The notes: a model not told the origin generated them from the letters alone. Counted from the first letter of the stretch, positions 23,632-42,755 are shown. The stretch is DNA of 64,000 bases from Haematococcus lacustris (GCA_030144725.1 JASKMD010000017.1:6877992-6941991), one strand, 5' to 3'. Made by a program: numbers and translations.

Positions 23632-26600
23632 ATGGAAGTAGATGGTTGTGGTACTAGCGAGGCCAAAAAGCAGGATAGGAGGAGGCGCCTGAAAGCCGAA
23701 AGCCGGAAGCGGAATTCATTTGAGGATTTCATTATAAGAGCCAGTGAACGCAACCCATTGCTTGAGCTCATCGGCTTTTCCGCAGCCAAGAATAGGAGTT
23801 GCGATTTATTGATTGCTCGCGGCCCAGTCCTCAGCAAAGTGCACGAGAAACACCCAAGTGTGCTTGATGACATACTGTTCATGTTGACACAGCTTAGTAG
23901 TGAGGAGCCTGAGGGCTGGGCGTTCATCGCCCAAATGCTTCATGACGGCAAGACGGGGTTGGAAACACTCCTGTTACTGAAAAAGAAGAAGGTGGGCTTG
24001 GTGTAGCAGCCCCATCCAGCGCATCATCATGACAACATGTTCTTCCCTGCAGGCCAACTGCCCAGAAAGGCCTGGAAAGAGTGCAGAAAAGAAGCGGCAA
24101 AAGAGGGTAGCAATGCAGCAGCCAGGACTCCACCCCCTCCCAGACTCGCCCACTAGCCTAGAACCGCAGCATGAACACCTCCCTCTTGATACTCCCTTCA
24201 CCACTCACATTGACCATCACACAGAGACAGGGTTGCAGCAACAGCAGCCCCCCGCCTTGTCCTCTGCCCAGCTCACCAGCCCAGGGATGCAGCAGCAACC
24301 CCCTGCCTTGTCCTCTGCCCAGCTCACCAGCCCAGGGATGCAGCAGCAACCCCCTGCCTTGTCCTCTGCCCTGCTCACCAGCCCAGGGCAGCAGCAGCAG
24401 CAGCAGCAGCACCCTTCCTTGTCCTCTGCCCTGCTCATAAGCCCAGGGCTGCAACAGGAGACCCCTGCCTTGTCCTCTGCCTTGCTCACCAGCCCAGGGC
24501 TGCAGATGGAGACCCCTGCCTTGTCCTCTGCCCTGCTCACCAGCCCAGGGCTGCAGCAGCAGCACCAGCAGCCCCCTGCCTTGTCCTCTGCCCTGCTCAC
24601 CAGCCCAAGGCTGCAGCAGCAGCAACCCCCTGCCTTGTCCTCTGCCCTGCTCACCAGCCCAAGGCTGCAGCAGCAGTAGCAGCAGCCCCCTGCCTTGTCC
24701 TCTGCCCTGCTCACCAGCCCAAGGCTGCAGCAGCAGCAGCAGCAGCCCCCAGCCTTGCCCTCTGCCCTGCTCACCAGCCCAAGGCTGCAGCAGCAGCAGC
24801 AGCAGCCCCCAGCCTTGTCCTCTGCCCTGCTCACCAGCCCAAGGCTGCAGCAGCAGCAGCAGCAGCCCCCAGCCTTGTCCTCTGCCCTGCTCACCAGCCC
24901 AAGGCTGCAGCAGCAGCAACCCCCTGCCTTGTCCTCTGCCCTGCTCACCAGCCCAAGGCTGCAGCAGCAGTAGCAGCAGCCCCCTGCCTTGTCCTCTGCC
25001 CTGCTCACCAGCCCAAGGCTGCAGCAGCAGCAGCAGCAGCCCCCAGCCTTGCCCTCTGCCCTGCTCACCAGCCCAAGGCTGCAGCAGCAGCAGCAGCAGC
25101 AGCCCCCAGCCTTGTCCTCTGCCCTGCTCACCAGCCCAAGGCTGCAGCAGCAGCAGCAGCAGCCCCCAGCCTTGCCCTCTGCCCTGCTCACCAGCCCAAG
25201 GCTGCAGCAGCAGCAGCAGCAGCCCCCAGCCTTGTCCTCTGCCCTGCTCACCAGCCCAAGGCTGCAGCAGCAGCAACCCCCTGCCTTGTCCTCTGCCCTG
25301 CTCACCAGCCCAAGGCTGCAGCAGCAGTAGCAGCAGCCCCCTGCCTTGTCCTCTGCCCTGCTCACCAGCCCAAGGCTGCAGCAGCAGCAGCAGCAGCCCC
25401 CAGCCTTGCCCTCTGCCCTGCTCACCAGCCCAAGGCTGCAGCAGCAGCAGCAGCCCCCAGCCTTGTCCTCTGCCCTGCTCACCAGCCCAAGGCTGCAGCA
25501 GCAGCAGCAGCAGCCCCCAGCCTTGTCCTCTGCCCTGCTCACCAGCCCAAGGCTGCAGCAGCAGCAACCCCCTGCCTTGTCCTCTGCCCTGCTCACCAGC
25601 CCAAGGCTGCAGCAGCAGTAGCAGCAGCCCCCTGCCTTGTCCTCTGCCCTGCTCACCAGCCCAAGGCTGCAGCAGCAGCAGCAGCAGCAGCCCCCAGCCT
25701 TGTCCTCTGCCCTGCTCACCAGCCCAAGGCTGCAGCAGCAGCAGCAGCAGCCCCCTGCCTTGTCCTCTGCCCTGCTCACCAGCCCAAGGCTGCAGCAGCA
25801 GCAGCAGCAGCCCCCTGCCTTGTCCTCTGCCCTGCTCACCAGCCCAAGGCTGCAGCAGCAGCAGCAGCAGCACCCTTCCTTGTCCTCTGCCCTGCTCATA
25901 AGCCCAGGGCTGCAACAGGAGACCCCTGCCTTGTCCTCTGCCTTGCTCACCAGCCCAGAGCTGCAGATGGAGACCCCAGCCTTGCCCTCTGCCCTGCTCA
26001 CCAGCCCAGGGCTACAGCAGCAGCACCAGCAGCCCCCTGCCTTGCCCTCTGCCCTGCTCACCAGCCCAAGGCTGCAGCAGCAGCAGCAGCAGCCACCAGC
26101 CTTGCCCTCTGCCCTGCTCACCAGCCCAAGGCTGCAGCAGCAGCCACCAGCCTTGCCCTCTGCCCTGCTCACCAGCCCAAGGCTGCAGCAGCAGCAGCAG
26201 CCCCCAGCCTTGCCCTCTGCCCTGCTCACCAGCCCAAGGCTGCAGCAGCAGCAGCAGCAGCAGCAGCCCCCAGCCTTGCCCTCTGCCCTGCTCACCAGCC
26301 CAAGGCTGCAGCAGCAGCAGCAGCAGCCCCCAGCCTTGCCCTCTGCCCTGCTCACCAGCCCAGGGCTGCAGCAGCAGCCATCCCTCCCCTTGCACACAGG
26401 CCTGCACAGCGGCCTTACGACTATCCAAGGTCAGATTGTGGATGTGTTAGTGTGTGTGTCTGTGTACATGAGTAACCCATACCACATTGTTTGTTTGTGT
26501 AAAGCTTTATGTATCCTCTCTGATTGCAGATGTGTTATCTTTGGGGAAGGGATCACTGCAGAAGAGGGCAATGGCGGCGCTTCGTCAATTTCAGGCCAAT

Positions 26601-26750
26601 CAACAAGACCTCAACAACCGCCAGCTGATCACAGCCTTGTACCAGCAATCAGCAACAATTCTGAGCCCATCTGAGAAGAATGTTGCATGGTACAAAAACT
26701 TTCACAAGGCTGTCCTCAGCTTTCGTTCAGTTCCATGCCACACACCGTGA
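23632..26750 (+). CDS. KDZ-element accessory gene with 60-bp Gln-rich minisatellite and in-frame TAG codons (3 exons)
   Basis: Exons 23632-23991, 24053-26429 and 26530-26750 join in phase (0, then 1) and end at TGA. Exon 1 is a basic, well-formed 120-codon domain (MEVDGCGTSEAKKQDRRRR, then a helical region rich in Leu and Glu). Exon 2 is about 33 copies of a 20-residue unit, poly-Gln followed by PPALSSALLTSPRL. Exon 3 is a Gln-rich tail (KRAMAALRQFQANQQ) of 73 residues. The frame is the same across all of exon 2 but is broken by TAG at 24677, 24971, 25328 and 25619, each a CAG-to-TAG change in the same repeat context. The product is therefore truncated, or made only from a shorter splice form or by readthrough. 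No known domain was recognised; an accessory role in transposition is inferred from position only. Confidence 0.65.
24228..26385 (+). repeat. 60-bp CAG-rich minisatellite with higher-order structure
   Basis: About 33 units of (CAG)3-8 followed by a conserved CCCCCAGCCTTGTCCTCTGC-type block. Groups of 5-6 units recur as blocks of 294, 357 and 291 bp, marked by the shared TAG variant. Very long Cys/Leu-rich minus-strand open frames here are repeat by-products. Confidence 0.95.
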
Positions 26751-26836
26751 TTTGTATGCAGTGAATGGTCATGATGTAATGATGAAGAGAGTGATGGTTA
26801 TTAGCCGTGTGTCCTCTTCTTTAAATGATACCTAAG

Positions 26837-27210
26837 CCCCCTGTATGGACAACACCACCACGCGGTGATGCGCTACGCTGCAAACGTGGTAGCCACCTGC
26901 TACATACCCCCCTTGCATGTATGCATCACGGTCATGCCTAGCAAGTGCAAGCCTGGCAGTGTTGCACATCCAATGCGTCACAGCCAGCTAGACTACGGAT
27001 GGTACCTATGGTGAAGGCTCACCAGATCTAGCCATATGCTTGGGTGTGGTGCGCCACATGCCCCTTGTATGGACAACACCACCACGCGGTGATGCGCTAA
27101 CGCCGCAAACGTGGTAGCCACCTGCTACATACCCCCCTTGCATGTATGCATCACGGTCATGCCTAGCAGGTGCAAGCCTGGCAGTGTTGCACACCCAATG
27201 CGTCACAGCA
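26837..27210. repeat. Direct duplication of about 150 bp near the 3' end of the KDZ transposase gene
   Basis: 26837-26989 and 27061-27210 are nearly identical (both begin near TGTATGGACAACACCACCAC) and are separated by about 70 bp. The right copy overlaps the last part of the transposase frame. Confidence 0.85.
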
Positions 27211-29387
27211 TGCATCAGAACATCGCTCCTTCCACTCACTGGCCATGCAAGTGGCACCCTGGAGAGCTCTGGCGCCAACTAGCAGGTGTTGAGACTGGTA
27301 CTTGATAGAAGCTTCTTCACCGCTTGTCACACCTTCAGCCAATGCTTGCTCCCTTAGCTTGCCCAACTTCTTGGTCACCTCCTCTGCAACAGCAACCACA
27401 TCCATTGGAGGGGGGGATGGATAGGAGGAGGAAGAGAGGGATGGAGAGAGGAAGGTGGAAAAGGGGGAGGGGAGGCACATTGCTAGGTGCAAAACAGAAG
27501 GGTGGGCTTACCTTGCTTTGTGACCATGTTGGTGTGGCACCCATCCAAGAGCTCCACCATCTTGCTCTGCTTCTCCAAGGCGATGGCAGATAATGCGCTC
27601 TGGATGACATCGCTGCGGTGTCCCAAGGTCATGTACCGGGTTGTTTTGCCCAAGGGCTGCACACCAGGTGAAGCAAGGGCACACCAACAATAGCTCGAGC
27701 AAGGACACATCCTCTCTCACAGCATGCATCAGAACATTCCATACCTTCAGCCTGCTCCAGGCTTGCTCAGTTTGCTCGCCCACTCGGAAGGCGGTGCCCT
27801 TCAAAAAGCGCGCATTGTTGGCCAGCTGGCAAGCTGTGTCATGGGAGGCGCCGTGCATCATGGGCACCATCATCTTCACGCTAGACCATGAGGGATCCAG
27901 TCCATGGACACACACATAGCGATCCCAGGTGATCTTCAAGCGACATGCGATGTCCACGTAGATGTGCACAACGTTGTGTGCACGCAGCAGCAGTCGCTCC
28001 AGTCCAAGCAGGTAGTAGGTGAACTGCTCAGCATGTTGCAGAAGAGGCCAAGCGCGGGCACTCCATGGCAGCACACAAAACCACACAACCCCGTGATGTC
28101 ACAGCTGCGCTTGGCACAGCTAGCGGTCGGCCGTGAGCATGACAATGATGATGCGCAAGTGTGGACATCATCTGCACCAGCGCCAGCCATGCTGTACTGC
28201 AGGTTGAGCTGTTCCTCCTTGAACCTCCGCTCCACTTCCCAGTCAAACCCTTCCTCCTGCTGCCGTGCATCAATGTGGCTGTTGAGTCGGGGTTGAATGT
28301 CCCGGCTGGCCTTGCCACACCCCGCATGGTGGTTCAGCTTGGTCATGGCATCGGTGCAGATGGCAACAGGGTAATTGTCAACGACACCTGATGCAACAAC
28401 ATGCAAGGCACAAGCATGTTCAACCTGACCTAGCATGGATATGGAATGCAACCCTGATCATGCCCACCTACCTGGTGTGGCGACGCAGATGGGGCAATCA
28501 GCCAGAGGGCCACCAGGCACCCCCTCACACCCCAGCCCTTCTAGGGTGGTAGCCCGGTGTGTCACTGCCAGGTAGGAGAAGTAGGCTGAGCTGAAGATAT
28601 CAGGTCTGATAGGGCGCCGCTCTGGATACAGCTGAAATGGATGATGGCTTACATTCAAGATCTCCAGAAACTCTGCAAGAAGGCAGTTGCTAGTAGTTGC
28701 TAGCAGGTAGTTGCTTCCTAATGATTGGTGCATGAGATGTGGTGATGATGATGATAATGACGACGTGTTGGCTCCCAACACTTACCGTCCATTGAAAATC
28801 CTCTTACAGAGGCTCGTACATAGACCTGTAGCAAGGTCTGGTCAAACCACATGCTGGGCTGGACGGGGGAATTGCCCCAACATCCATGGTGCAAAGGGGA
28901 GGCTGACACAGACTGCTTGCATGAGCTGCAGGTGCAGTGACGCACGGTTAGCTGGAAGCGGTGTGCCAGGCCGACACGCTCTACCACAGTAGCAGGGAGC
29001 TCCTCTAGCTGTGCTCCAGAGCAACAGCTAAGGATGGCTGCGTCAAGACGGGCTTGCATGAGCTGACGAAGCAACTCGCATTCCTCGGCTGCCGCTGCTG
29101 CAGCTGCTGGGGCATTGTCGATAATGGCTTGCTTGTCATGAAGAGCACGAGCTATCCACGCTTTGGCAGCTGTTTCCTGTCTGTGCTTCCAGCTAGGACA
29201 TGAGCTAGCTGGCTGAGGTGCTGGCTCAAACTCGTAACCGCATGTGTCGTCCGCTGAGTCGTTACTGCCATTGTTTAATGCTCTCCGCACTGGAGCAAGC
29301 TGGCCTATTCGCTTCCTTCGCGTTTGTTTTTCTCGCTTAGAGACGGGCCTGGTGCATTTGACTTCACGTTCAATCTCCCCATCTACA
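27163..29387 (-). CDS. KDZ-superfamily transposase, probably frameshifted (at least 5 exons)
   Basis: Visible exons on minus: about 28796-29387, 28472-28672, about 27745-28393, 27512-27656, about 27163-27383; junction phases agree. The N-terminal exon carries a cysteine cluster (RHCTCSSC, HHGCWG, then a WFDQTLLQVY helix), as in KDZ-associated CxC domains. Next come DCPICVATPG and AICTDAMTKLNHHAG, then DITGLCGFVCCHG, YVDIAC, MHGASHDTACQ and GEQTEQAWSRLK, the ordered signature of KDZ transposases. A C-terminal helical exon follows. Between the CCHG motif (about 28070) and QFTYYLLG (about 28020) the frame shifts by one base with no splice site, so the copy is probably inactive unless this is a sequencing error. 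The start codon is not visible; a TAG acceptor near 29387 suggests a short upstream exon in or next to the inverted repeat. Confidence 0.85.
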
Positions 29388-29651
29388 TACTACACATCAA
29401 CAACAACAGGGGCCCAAATCGAGATATCGCACAGGGCCCAAGCCGGGCCTGGCAGGGAGTGAGCGGTCACATGTTTGGATGGCTGCGTCGATCGCAGTGT
29501 ACGACCTACGGTTGGCACACAGGTACTAAGACAATGCAGGGTTGATGCAGCGTTAGCTGTTTGGTGCGTGTTTCAAATGTCCACCTAACTGGTGGACAAA
29601 ATGTCCACAAGTTCGGTGGACATTTTACCGAGAGGATTGATTGTCACCCCC

Positions 29652-31442
29652 GCCATTGGCCCCGCAAATGTGAGACGGTCTGGGGCGCGAATCTCCGTGT
29701 AGCTCGTGACAAAGTTTTGACGCAGACGGGTGTAACAGGTGTATGCGGCACCCACCGTCCGCAAAACACTAGCTCAGATCGGCGCCCGCCCAAACCTGAC
29801 CTGTGCTTTCCGCTTCTAAAAGACTCACGCACATCATAAGGCGAGGCTGCCAATCCTTCTACGCACGCCGTAAGCCAACGGCACAAGTGCAGTACGCCTG
29901 CTTGCATGTCAGTGCATGGAGCATATAATTGGTGAATATGCGCACAAGTCAGCCAGCTGGCACCCCTTACCTCACTGACGTTGCGGCATGACTCTATGCA
30001 AATGTAAGCTGCCTTATGACAGCGCCACATCATCACTTGGCAATATGTTGTCGGGATGGCTCGGGATGGCTCTGGCTTTCAGTGTTACATGTGCCGTGGT
30101 GCCTCAACCCTCTTCCTCAACTTCAGCAGGCACATGTCACGCAAAATCATTACAGAAATACATGTATCGATGCTCAAACGCCTTGCAACACCACTACAGA
30201 AGACATGTATCGCTGATGCCAAGCACATGCATTGATGTAAAAAGGTGGCAACACCACACCACAACACCTCCACTCGTACACATCAACACCACCACCTCAA
30301 CAACACACCACAACACAATGACTCATGCCTCACACACCACCTATGCTATGTGCACAACAAGCAAGGACTGGTCGCACCTCCTATAGCTAACACTCACTAC
30401 GGGACTGCTAAGCACTTTGCCTTGCTGCCTATGCCCCATGGTACCAAATCAGGCTGGGCTGGGCTGGGCTGGGCGGGCTAAGCTAGGCTGGGCTGGGGTG
30501 GGCTGGGCTAGGCTAGGCTAGGCTGGGCTGGGGTGGGCTGGGCTGGGGTGGGCTGGGCTAGGCTAGGCTAGGCTGGGCTGGGCTGGGGTGGGCTGGGCTG
30601 GGCTAGATTTTAGGGGGGAGGGGGGGGGTACCCTAACAACAAGGTGACACAACACAACAACACACAACACAACACAACAACAACGTCCAGCTCCATGTCA
30701 TGCCTTGCTGACTCCTTGCTACCTCCTTGTTGGCTGCTGCTCTACGCCGCTGCTGCCTTGCTCGGTGATGGAGATGGGGGTGATTTATTGGCATCCTGCA
30801 CACACAATCACAAAGACAAGGTCTTGGGGCACACACCACAAAACATGGTTGGAAAAAAGTAGAAATAGTTCGAAACTAAGGCTCATGACAGTTGTGTGTT
30901 ACCCTCAGCTGTTCATGCCTGTCATGCGTTGCGCAAGTGTGCGCGTGAACATCAAACTGACCTAGACAAGGTGAGGTAAATTACAACCTTACTCACCTCT
31001 TGCTCACTGTTTTCAAGAGCTGATTCCCTTGCTGCACTCCTGCTTGGAAGACCCTTGGGCTGCTGTGGGTTTGATGCTGATCCTCACAACAGCCAAGCAC
31101 CTGGGGAGGTCAGCAGATTTGGTTGCATGTGTTGACATTGTATGCAAAACGCACTAAGAAACAGCACCCCGTGCTTACCTGAGATGTATTCGCGAGTTGC
31201 CCAGTCCAACGGCAGCAAAGGCTGCTCGGCACGGAAATGCCTCCGGCCACCAATCCACCTCTCCTGTTGCGACACGCATATAAACAGATGGTGATTGACA
31301 TTGCGAAGCTAATCAAGTCGTCGAGACAATGCAGTACAATCGACAAAAGAGGGCCTAACCTGCTAGCGACACCGTTGTGAGATGTAGAGCTAAACGGTGG
31401 AAGAATTACATGCAGCGGATCAAAGACGGTGCCAAAAAGTGA
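29652..31442. other. Interior of the older TIR element
   Basis: No conserved protein is recognisable. 30240-30320 is rich in CAACACCACC, 30445-30610 is a degenerate (GGGCT)n array, and 30640-30690 is CAACA-rich. A minus-strand stretch at about 31190-31270 (ERWIGGRRHFRAEQPLL) looks protein-like but remains unassigned. Confidence 0.5.
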
Positions 31443-31541
31443 ATTGCGGGGCCAATGGCGGGGGTGACCAATAGAAAGGTTTCCGGAAAGGCCCGCGCTG
31501 CCCGCGATAGGGACAACACATGACACGGCAGGAAGTGTAAG

Positions 31542-32027
31542 CTAGCCCACCTCATCGACCATTTGCCGCAAGAGCTTTGGGATGCCTTGCTGGCCGACGC
31601 GGTGCAGCCACGAGTGGAGGCCTGCAGCGAGCGGGCGGTGCTCGCCAGCCTGCTGTTGGGCTTACTCGTGCGCGGCTTGTTTACCATTCACGTAGCCGAC
31701 CCGCTCGGCCTGCACGACCAGCCCGTGTACACAGACATCCCAGTCTCCCAGGCAGCCATCCCGGTCCTGAGCTGCAGGAACCTGTTCCTACAGCTGTGCC
31801 GCGGCTCGCCCGGAGCCGGCGCGAAGAGACGGCCAAGCGCAGCAGTGGCTGCCGTGCTGGCAGCGCACCCTGACCTTCGCGCCCGCCTCGCAGCAATCCC
31901 TCACCACCCCTCTGATGGCAACATGGTGGACAACGTCGGGAAGCAGCTGGAGGTCCATGCTCAGGCGTTCCCAACATGGGGTTGGCAATCTTCATGCAAC
32001 TGCAGCCCATCTACTCCATCATTTGAG
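31542..32027 (+). CDS. Unidentified open exon, probably a transposon gene fragment
   Basis: 162 codons are open from a possible acceptor (GTAAG before 31542) to a GAG/GTAACG donor, reading LAHLIDHLPQELWDALLAD near the start. It lies just downstream of the CAATAG duplication, so it may continue the exon interrupted at 23387. Its last 67 bases (from 31961) are the terminus of a TCAGG-type element, so the real exon may end earlier. No family was recognised. Confidence 0.4.
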
Positions 32028-32310
32028 GTAACGTTTGCTGCGTCTGCTGCGTTGTGATAATGCGCGTTTAATTTATTCCTATCACAAGGGGGTGGTTTTC
32101 AGGTACTTGGGAACAGCATGAATTCAAATGTCGATCTTTGGGCAGGCACTGAGCACCGCTGAGAGCAAGATAGTTTTTGCTGCGTCTGCCATCTCGTAGC
32201 TATGAGTCTCCTCTGTTCAAAGCACTGTTTACATATTTTCGACTGAGTGGCTGCGGAGATACGGGCTTCCTATCACAGAGGGGTGTTTTTCAGGTAGTTG
32301 GGAACGCCTG
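31961..32310. mobile_element. TCAGG-type TIR element, short internally deleted copy
   Basis: Left end TCAGGCGTTCCCAACATGGG and right end TGGGAACGCCTGA match the ends of the copies at 5258-6629 and 45029-46409. It is only 350 bp long. A 38-bp direct repeat (about 32077-32112 and 32268-32303, with TCAGGTAnTTGGGAAC) lies inside. No clear target duplication. Confidence 0.5.
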
Positions 32311-32387
32311 AGTGGGGCGATCGATGTTGGCATGAAACACATGCTCTGATGAAAGCAACAGCTTAAGCATTGCCTAGTGCACACATG

Positions 32388-32612
32388 CTACTGTGCTACA
32401 GGCTGCTGGGCCTGGGCCTTTGGTGCTCGGTTTTGCAGCTTCTTAAAGCCCAATGCTGGGTACTCCTTGCCCTTGGCAGGAAGCCTTGCTCGATTTTTCA
32501 ACCTGCACAGCTCCAGTGGGCGCCAATTGGCCTCCCCTGCCCGCTGCAGGTTGAGTGCTGCGTTGCAGTCCCATGTCCACCCATCCGCGCCCTTGCGCTT
32601 CTTGCCCTTCAT
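32388..32612 (-). pseudogene. Fanzor (eukaryotic TnpB-like) C-terminal remnant, copy 2
   Basis: Minus-strand frame reads WDCNAALNLQRAGEANW, PLELCR and the same basic tail to a TAA as copy 1. The Asp of the last RuvC-like motif is kept but its neighbours have changed (GWTWDC instead of VDRDC). Upstream the frame is KGKKRKG and then unrelated sequence, so only a fragment persists. The shared 3' flank starting at about 32313 matches that of copy 1. Confidence 0.6.
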
Positions 32613-32775
32613 CGCGCTTTGTAGATGACACTTCGGAATTGTCTCGACTCTAACGACTCTCACCCTCGCGACTTACACCGCGATTTCAATGAGGTGAGGC
32701 AAGGCGAGGCGAGGCGACAATGTGTGCATCCTAGCCACTAATTTCAAATGTCGACGATTCCTGGCCATACATGGT

Positions 32776-33089
32776 CGCCTCGCCTCGCCTCGCCTCGCCT
32801 CGCCTCGCCTCGCCTCGCCTCGCCTCGCCTCGCCTCGCCTCGCCTCGCCTCGCCTCGCCTCGCCTCGCCTCGCCTCGCCTCGCCTCGCCTCGCCTCGCCT
32901 CGCCTCGCCTCGCCTCGCCTCGCCTCGCCTCGCCTCGCCTCGCCTCGCCTCGCCTCGCCTCGCCTCGCCTCGCCTCGCCTCGCCTCGCCTCGCCTCGCCT
33001 CGCCTCGCCTCGCCTCGCCTCGCCTCGCCTCGCCTCGCCTCGCCTCGCCTCGCCTCGCCTCGCCTCGCCTCGCCTCGCCTCGCCTCGCC
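32776..33089 (+). repeat. (CGCCT)n pentanucleotide array, about 63 copies
   Basis: Perfect tandem CGCCT, preceded at 32694-32720 by a few inverted-orientation AGGCG units. Because the period is five, every frame is open on both strands (SPRLA on plus, GEARR on minus), so the long open frames here are not evidence of a gene. Confidence 0.97.
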
Positions 33090-34310
33090 ATTGGCAGCAG
33101 TTACATTGGCAGTTACATTGGCGACAGCAGGTACAGCGGGTACTCAGCCTGTAGACCCCACCTGCAGGCAGACAGGACGGCACCTGTAGGCAGGGCCTCC
33201 ACAAGGCGCCGCACCAGACCAGCATCCAGGGACTGGTCCCGGCCGTGCACTGCTGCTGGCGGGTTCAGACTTCACAACACCAGCAGTTTCTACAGGGGTG
33301 ATGGTTGCTGCAAACTGCTCTACACACCGTCCGTGTAGCCGGGCCGCTCGCCGCTCTCCGCACGCCCCCGGCAACTATCCGCAACCTCTATCCATATGGC
33401 ATATCGCGCAGCCATGTCCACCACCTCCTGCTAGCAGCCCGCGCGGACATATGGCATATCGCGCAGCAATGTCCACCACCTCCTCCTGCTCACATCGTTC
33501 CTCAGTCATCCAACACTTCTCTTCACCTCCATCTTCACCTCCACCTCCTTCTTCACCTCCATCTTCACCTCCACCTCCATGTTCACCTCCACCTCCTTCT
33601 TCACCTACAGTTGCCTCATCACCTACTCCCCCCCCCCATCGCCACATACACCCCCATCTCCATCTCCACCCTTACCCTCATCTTCGACCTGGACCCTCGT
33701 TGGTCACCCTACCTCCTCCAGCCCCTCCTTCAAGCTCAGCCTTTGACCCCTCCCCCTCCTACCTCCCTTAGCCCCTCCCCCACCTGGACCCCTGGTTGGT
33801 CACCCTACCTCCTCCAACCCCTCCTTCAAGCTCAGCCTTTGACCCTCCTGCCTCCCTTAGCACGTGTCTCAGTGTTTACCTCTTCGCTATAAGCTCCTTT
33901 TCCTTTGGTCCCAAAGTTCTCTTCTCCTAGTTTGTTTCCCTCTTTTGCTTTACGTTCAGTTCAACTCTTCGGCTTTCTACCTTGTTGGCTTGGCTGGAGG
34001 TTGGCTTGTATCCATCCAAGCCCTGCCTCTTCAGTGTAACAACTACTACTATCCGCCGCCGCCGCATGCCCTCGACAGCCTCAACCCTCCGACACTTCAT
34101 GTTCGCTTCCAGTCAGACAGGCATTCTCCGCAACGTCGTGTACATGTCAACCTCCAACCTGTGTCGCAACTCGTCAACTCAACCACAGTTCTACAAAGGA
34201 CAGAAAGGCATGCACAAAATCATGCCTGGCTTTAAACATTTCATGCTCTCAGCAAAACTTTGGTACCGTGATGGCCCTTTAGGTGCACGCTGGTGACGCC
34301 TCTCTCAGGT
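33090..34310. other. Intergenic region 3' of UGP3, proline-codon rich
   Basis: Holds local duplications: a CATATGGCATATCGCGCAG block at about 33393 and 33449, and a TTGGTCACCCTACCTCCTCC block at about 33699 and 33795. 33525-33720 is CCA/CCT rich. No protein is recognisable; the right part should include the UGP3 3' UTR. Confidence 0.5.

Positions 34311-42755
<8,445 letters not shown>

Larger units (their letters stand above)
23397..29642. mobile_element. KDZ (Kyakuja-Dileera-Zisupton) superfamily DNA transposon
   Basis: 6,246-bp element. Inverted repeats of about 200 bp (23397-23600 and 29440-29642) are nearly identical; both start AATCAATCCTCTCGGTAAAA and contain nested inverted copies of GTGGACATTTT. 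A perfect 9-bp GTCACCCCC flanks it (23388-23396 and 29643-29651). It carries two convergent genes: a plus-strand accessory gene (23632-26750) and the minus-strand KDZ transposase (27163-29387). Each gene begins just inside an inverted repeat, so the repeats probably supply both promoters. Confidence 0.9.
23388..31468. mobile_element. Older TIR element interrupted by the KDZ transposon
   Basis: Termini are GTCACCCCCGCCATTGGCC at the left and its reverse complement at 31443-31468. The left terminus is split: its first nine bases lie at 23388-23396 and it resumes at 29643. A perfect CAATAG flanks both ends (23382-23387 and 31469-31474), giving a 6-bp target duplication. Without the KDZ insertion it would be about 1.83 kb. 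Its own interior (29652-31468) has no recognisable transposase, so it is likely non-autonomous. The element at 43537-46749 has similar ends. Confidence 0.8.

Noticed and set aside
24677..25621. Reassignment of TAG to glutamine, suggested by in-frame CAG-to-TAG changes
   Set aside because: TAG serves as the apparent stop of the LINE, the hAT transposase and NFU here, and the four TAGs are copies of one mutation spread by repeat amplification.
24158..26397. Minus-strand open frames of 585 and 726 codons over the CAG minisatellite
   Set aside because: They are complements of the Gln-rich coding repeat; the plus frame has supporting non-repeat exons on both sides and correct splice phases.
33298..33892. 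Proline- and histidine-rich plus-strand open frames
   Set aside because: CCA/CCT low-complexity DNA with local duplications and no conserved motif; lies in the UGP3 3' flank.
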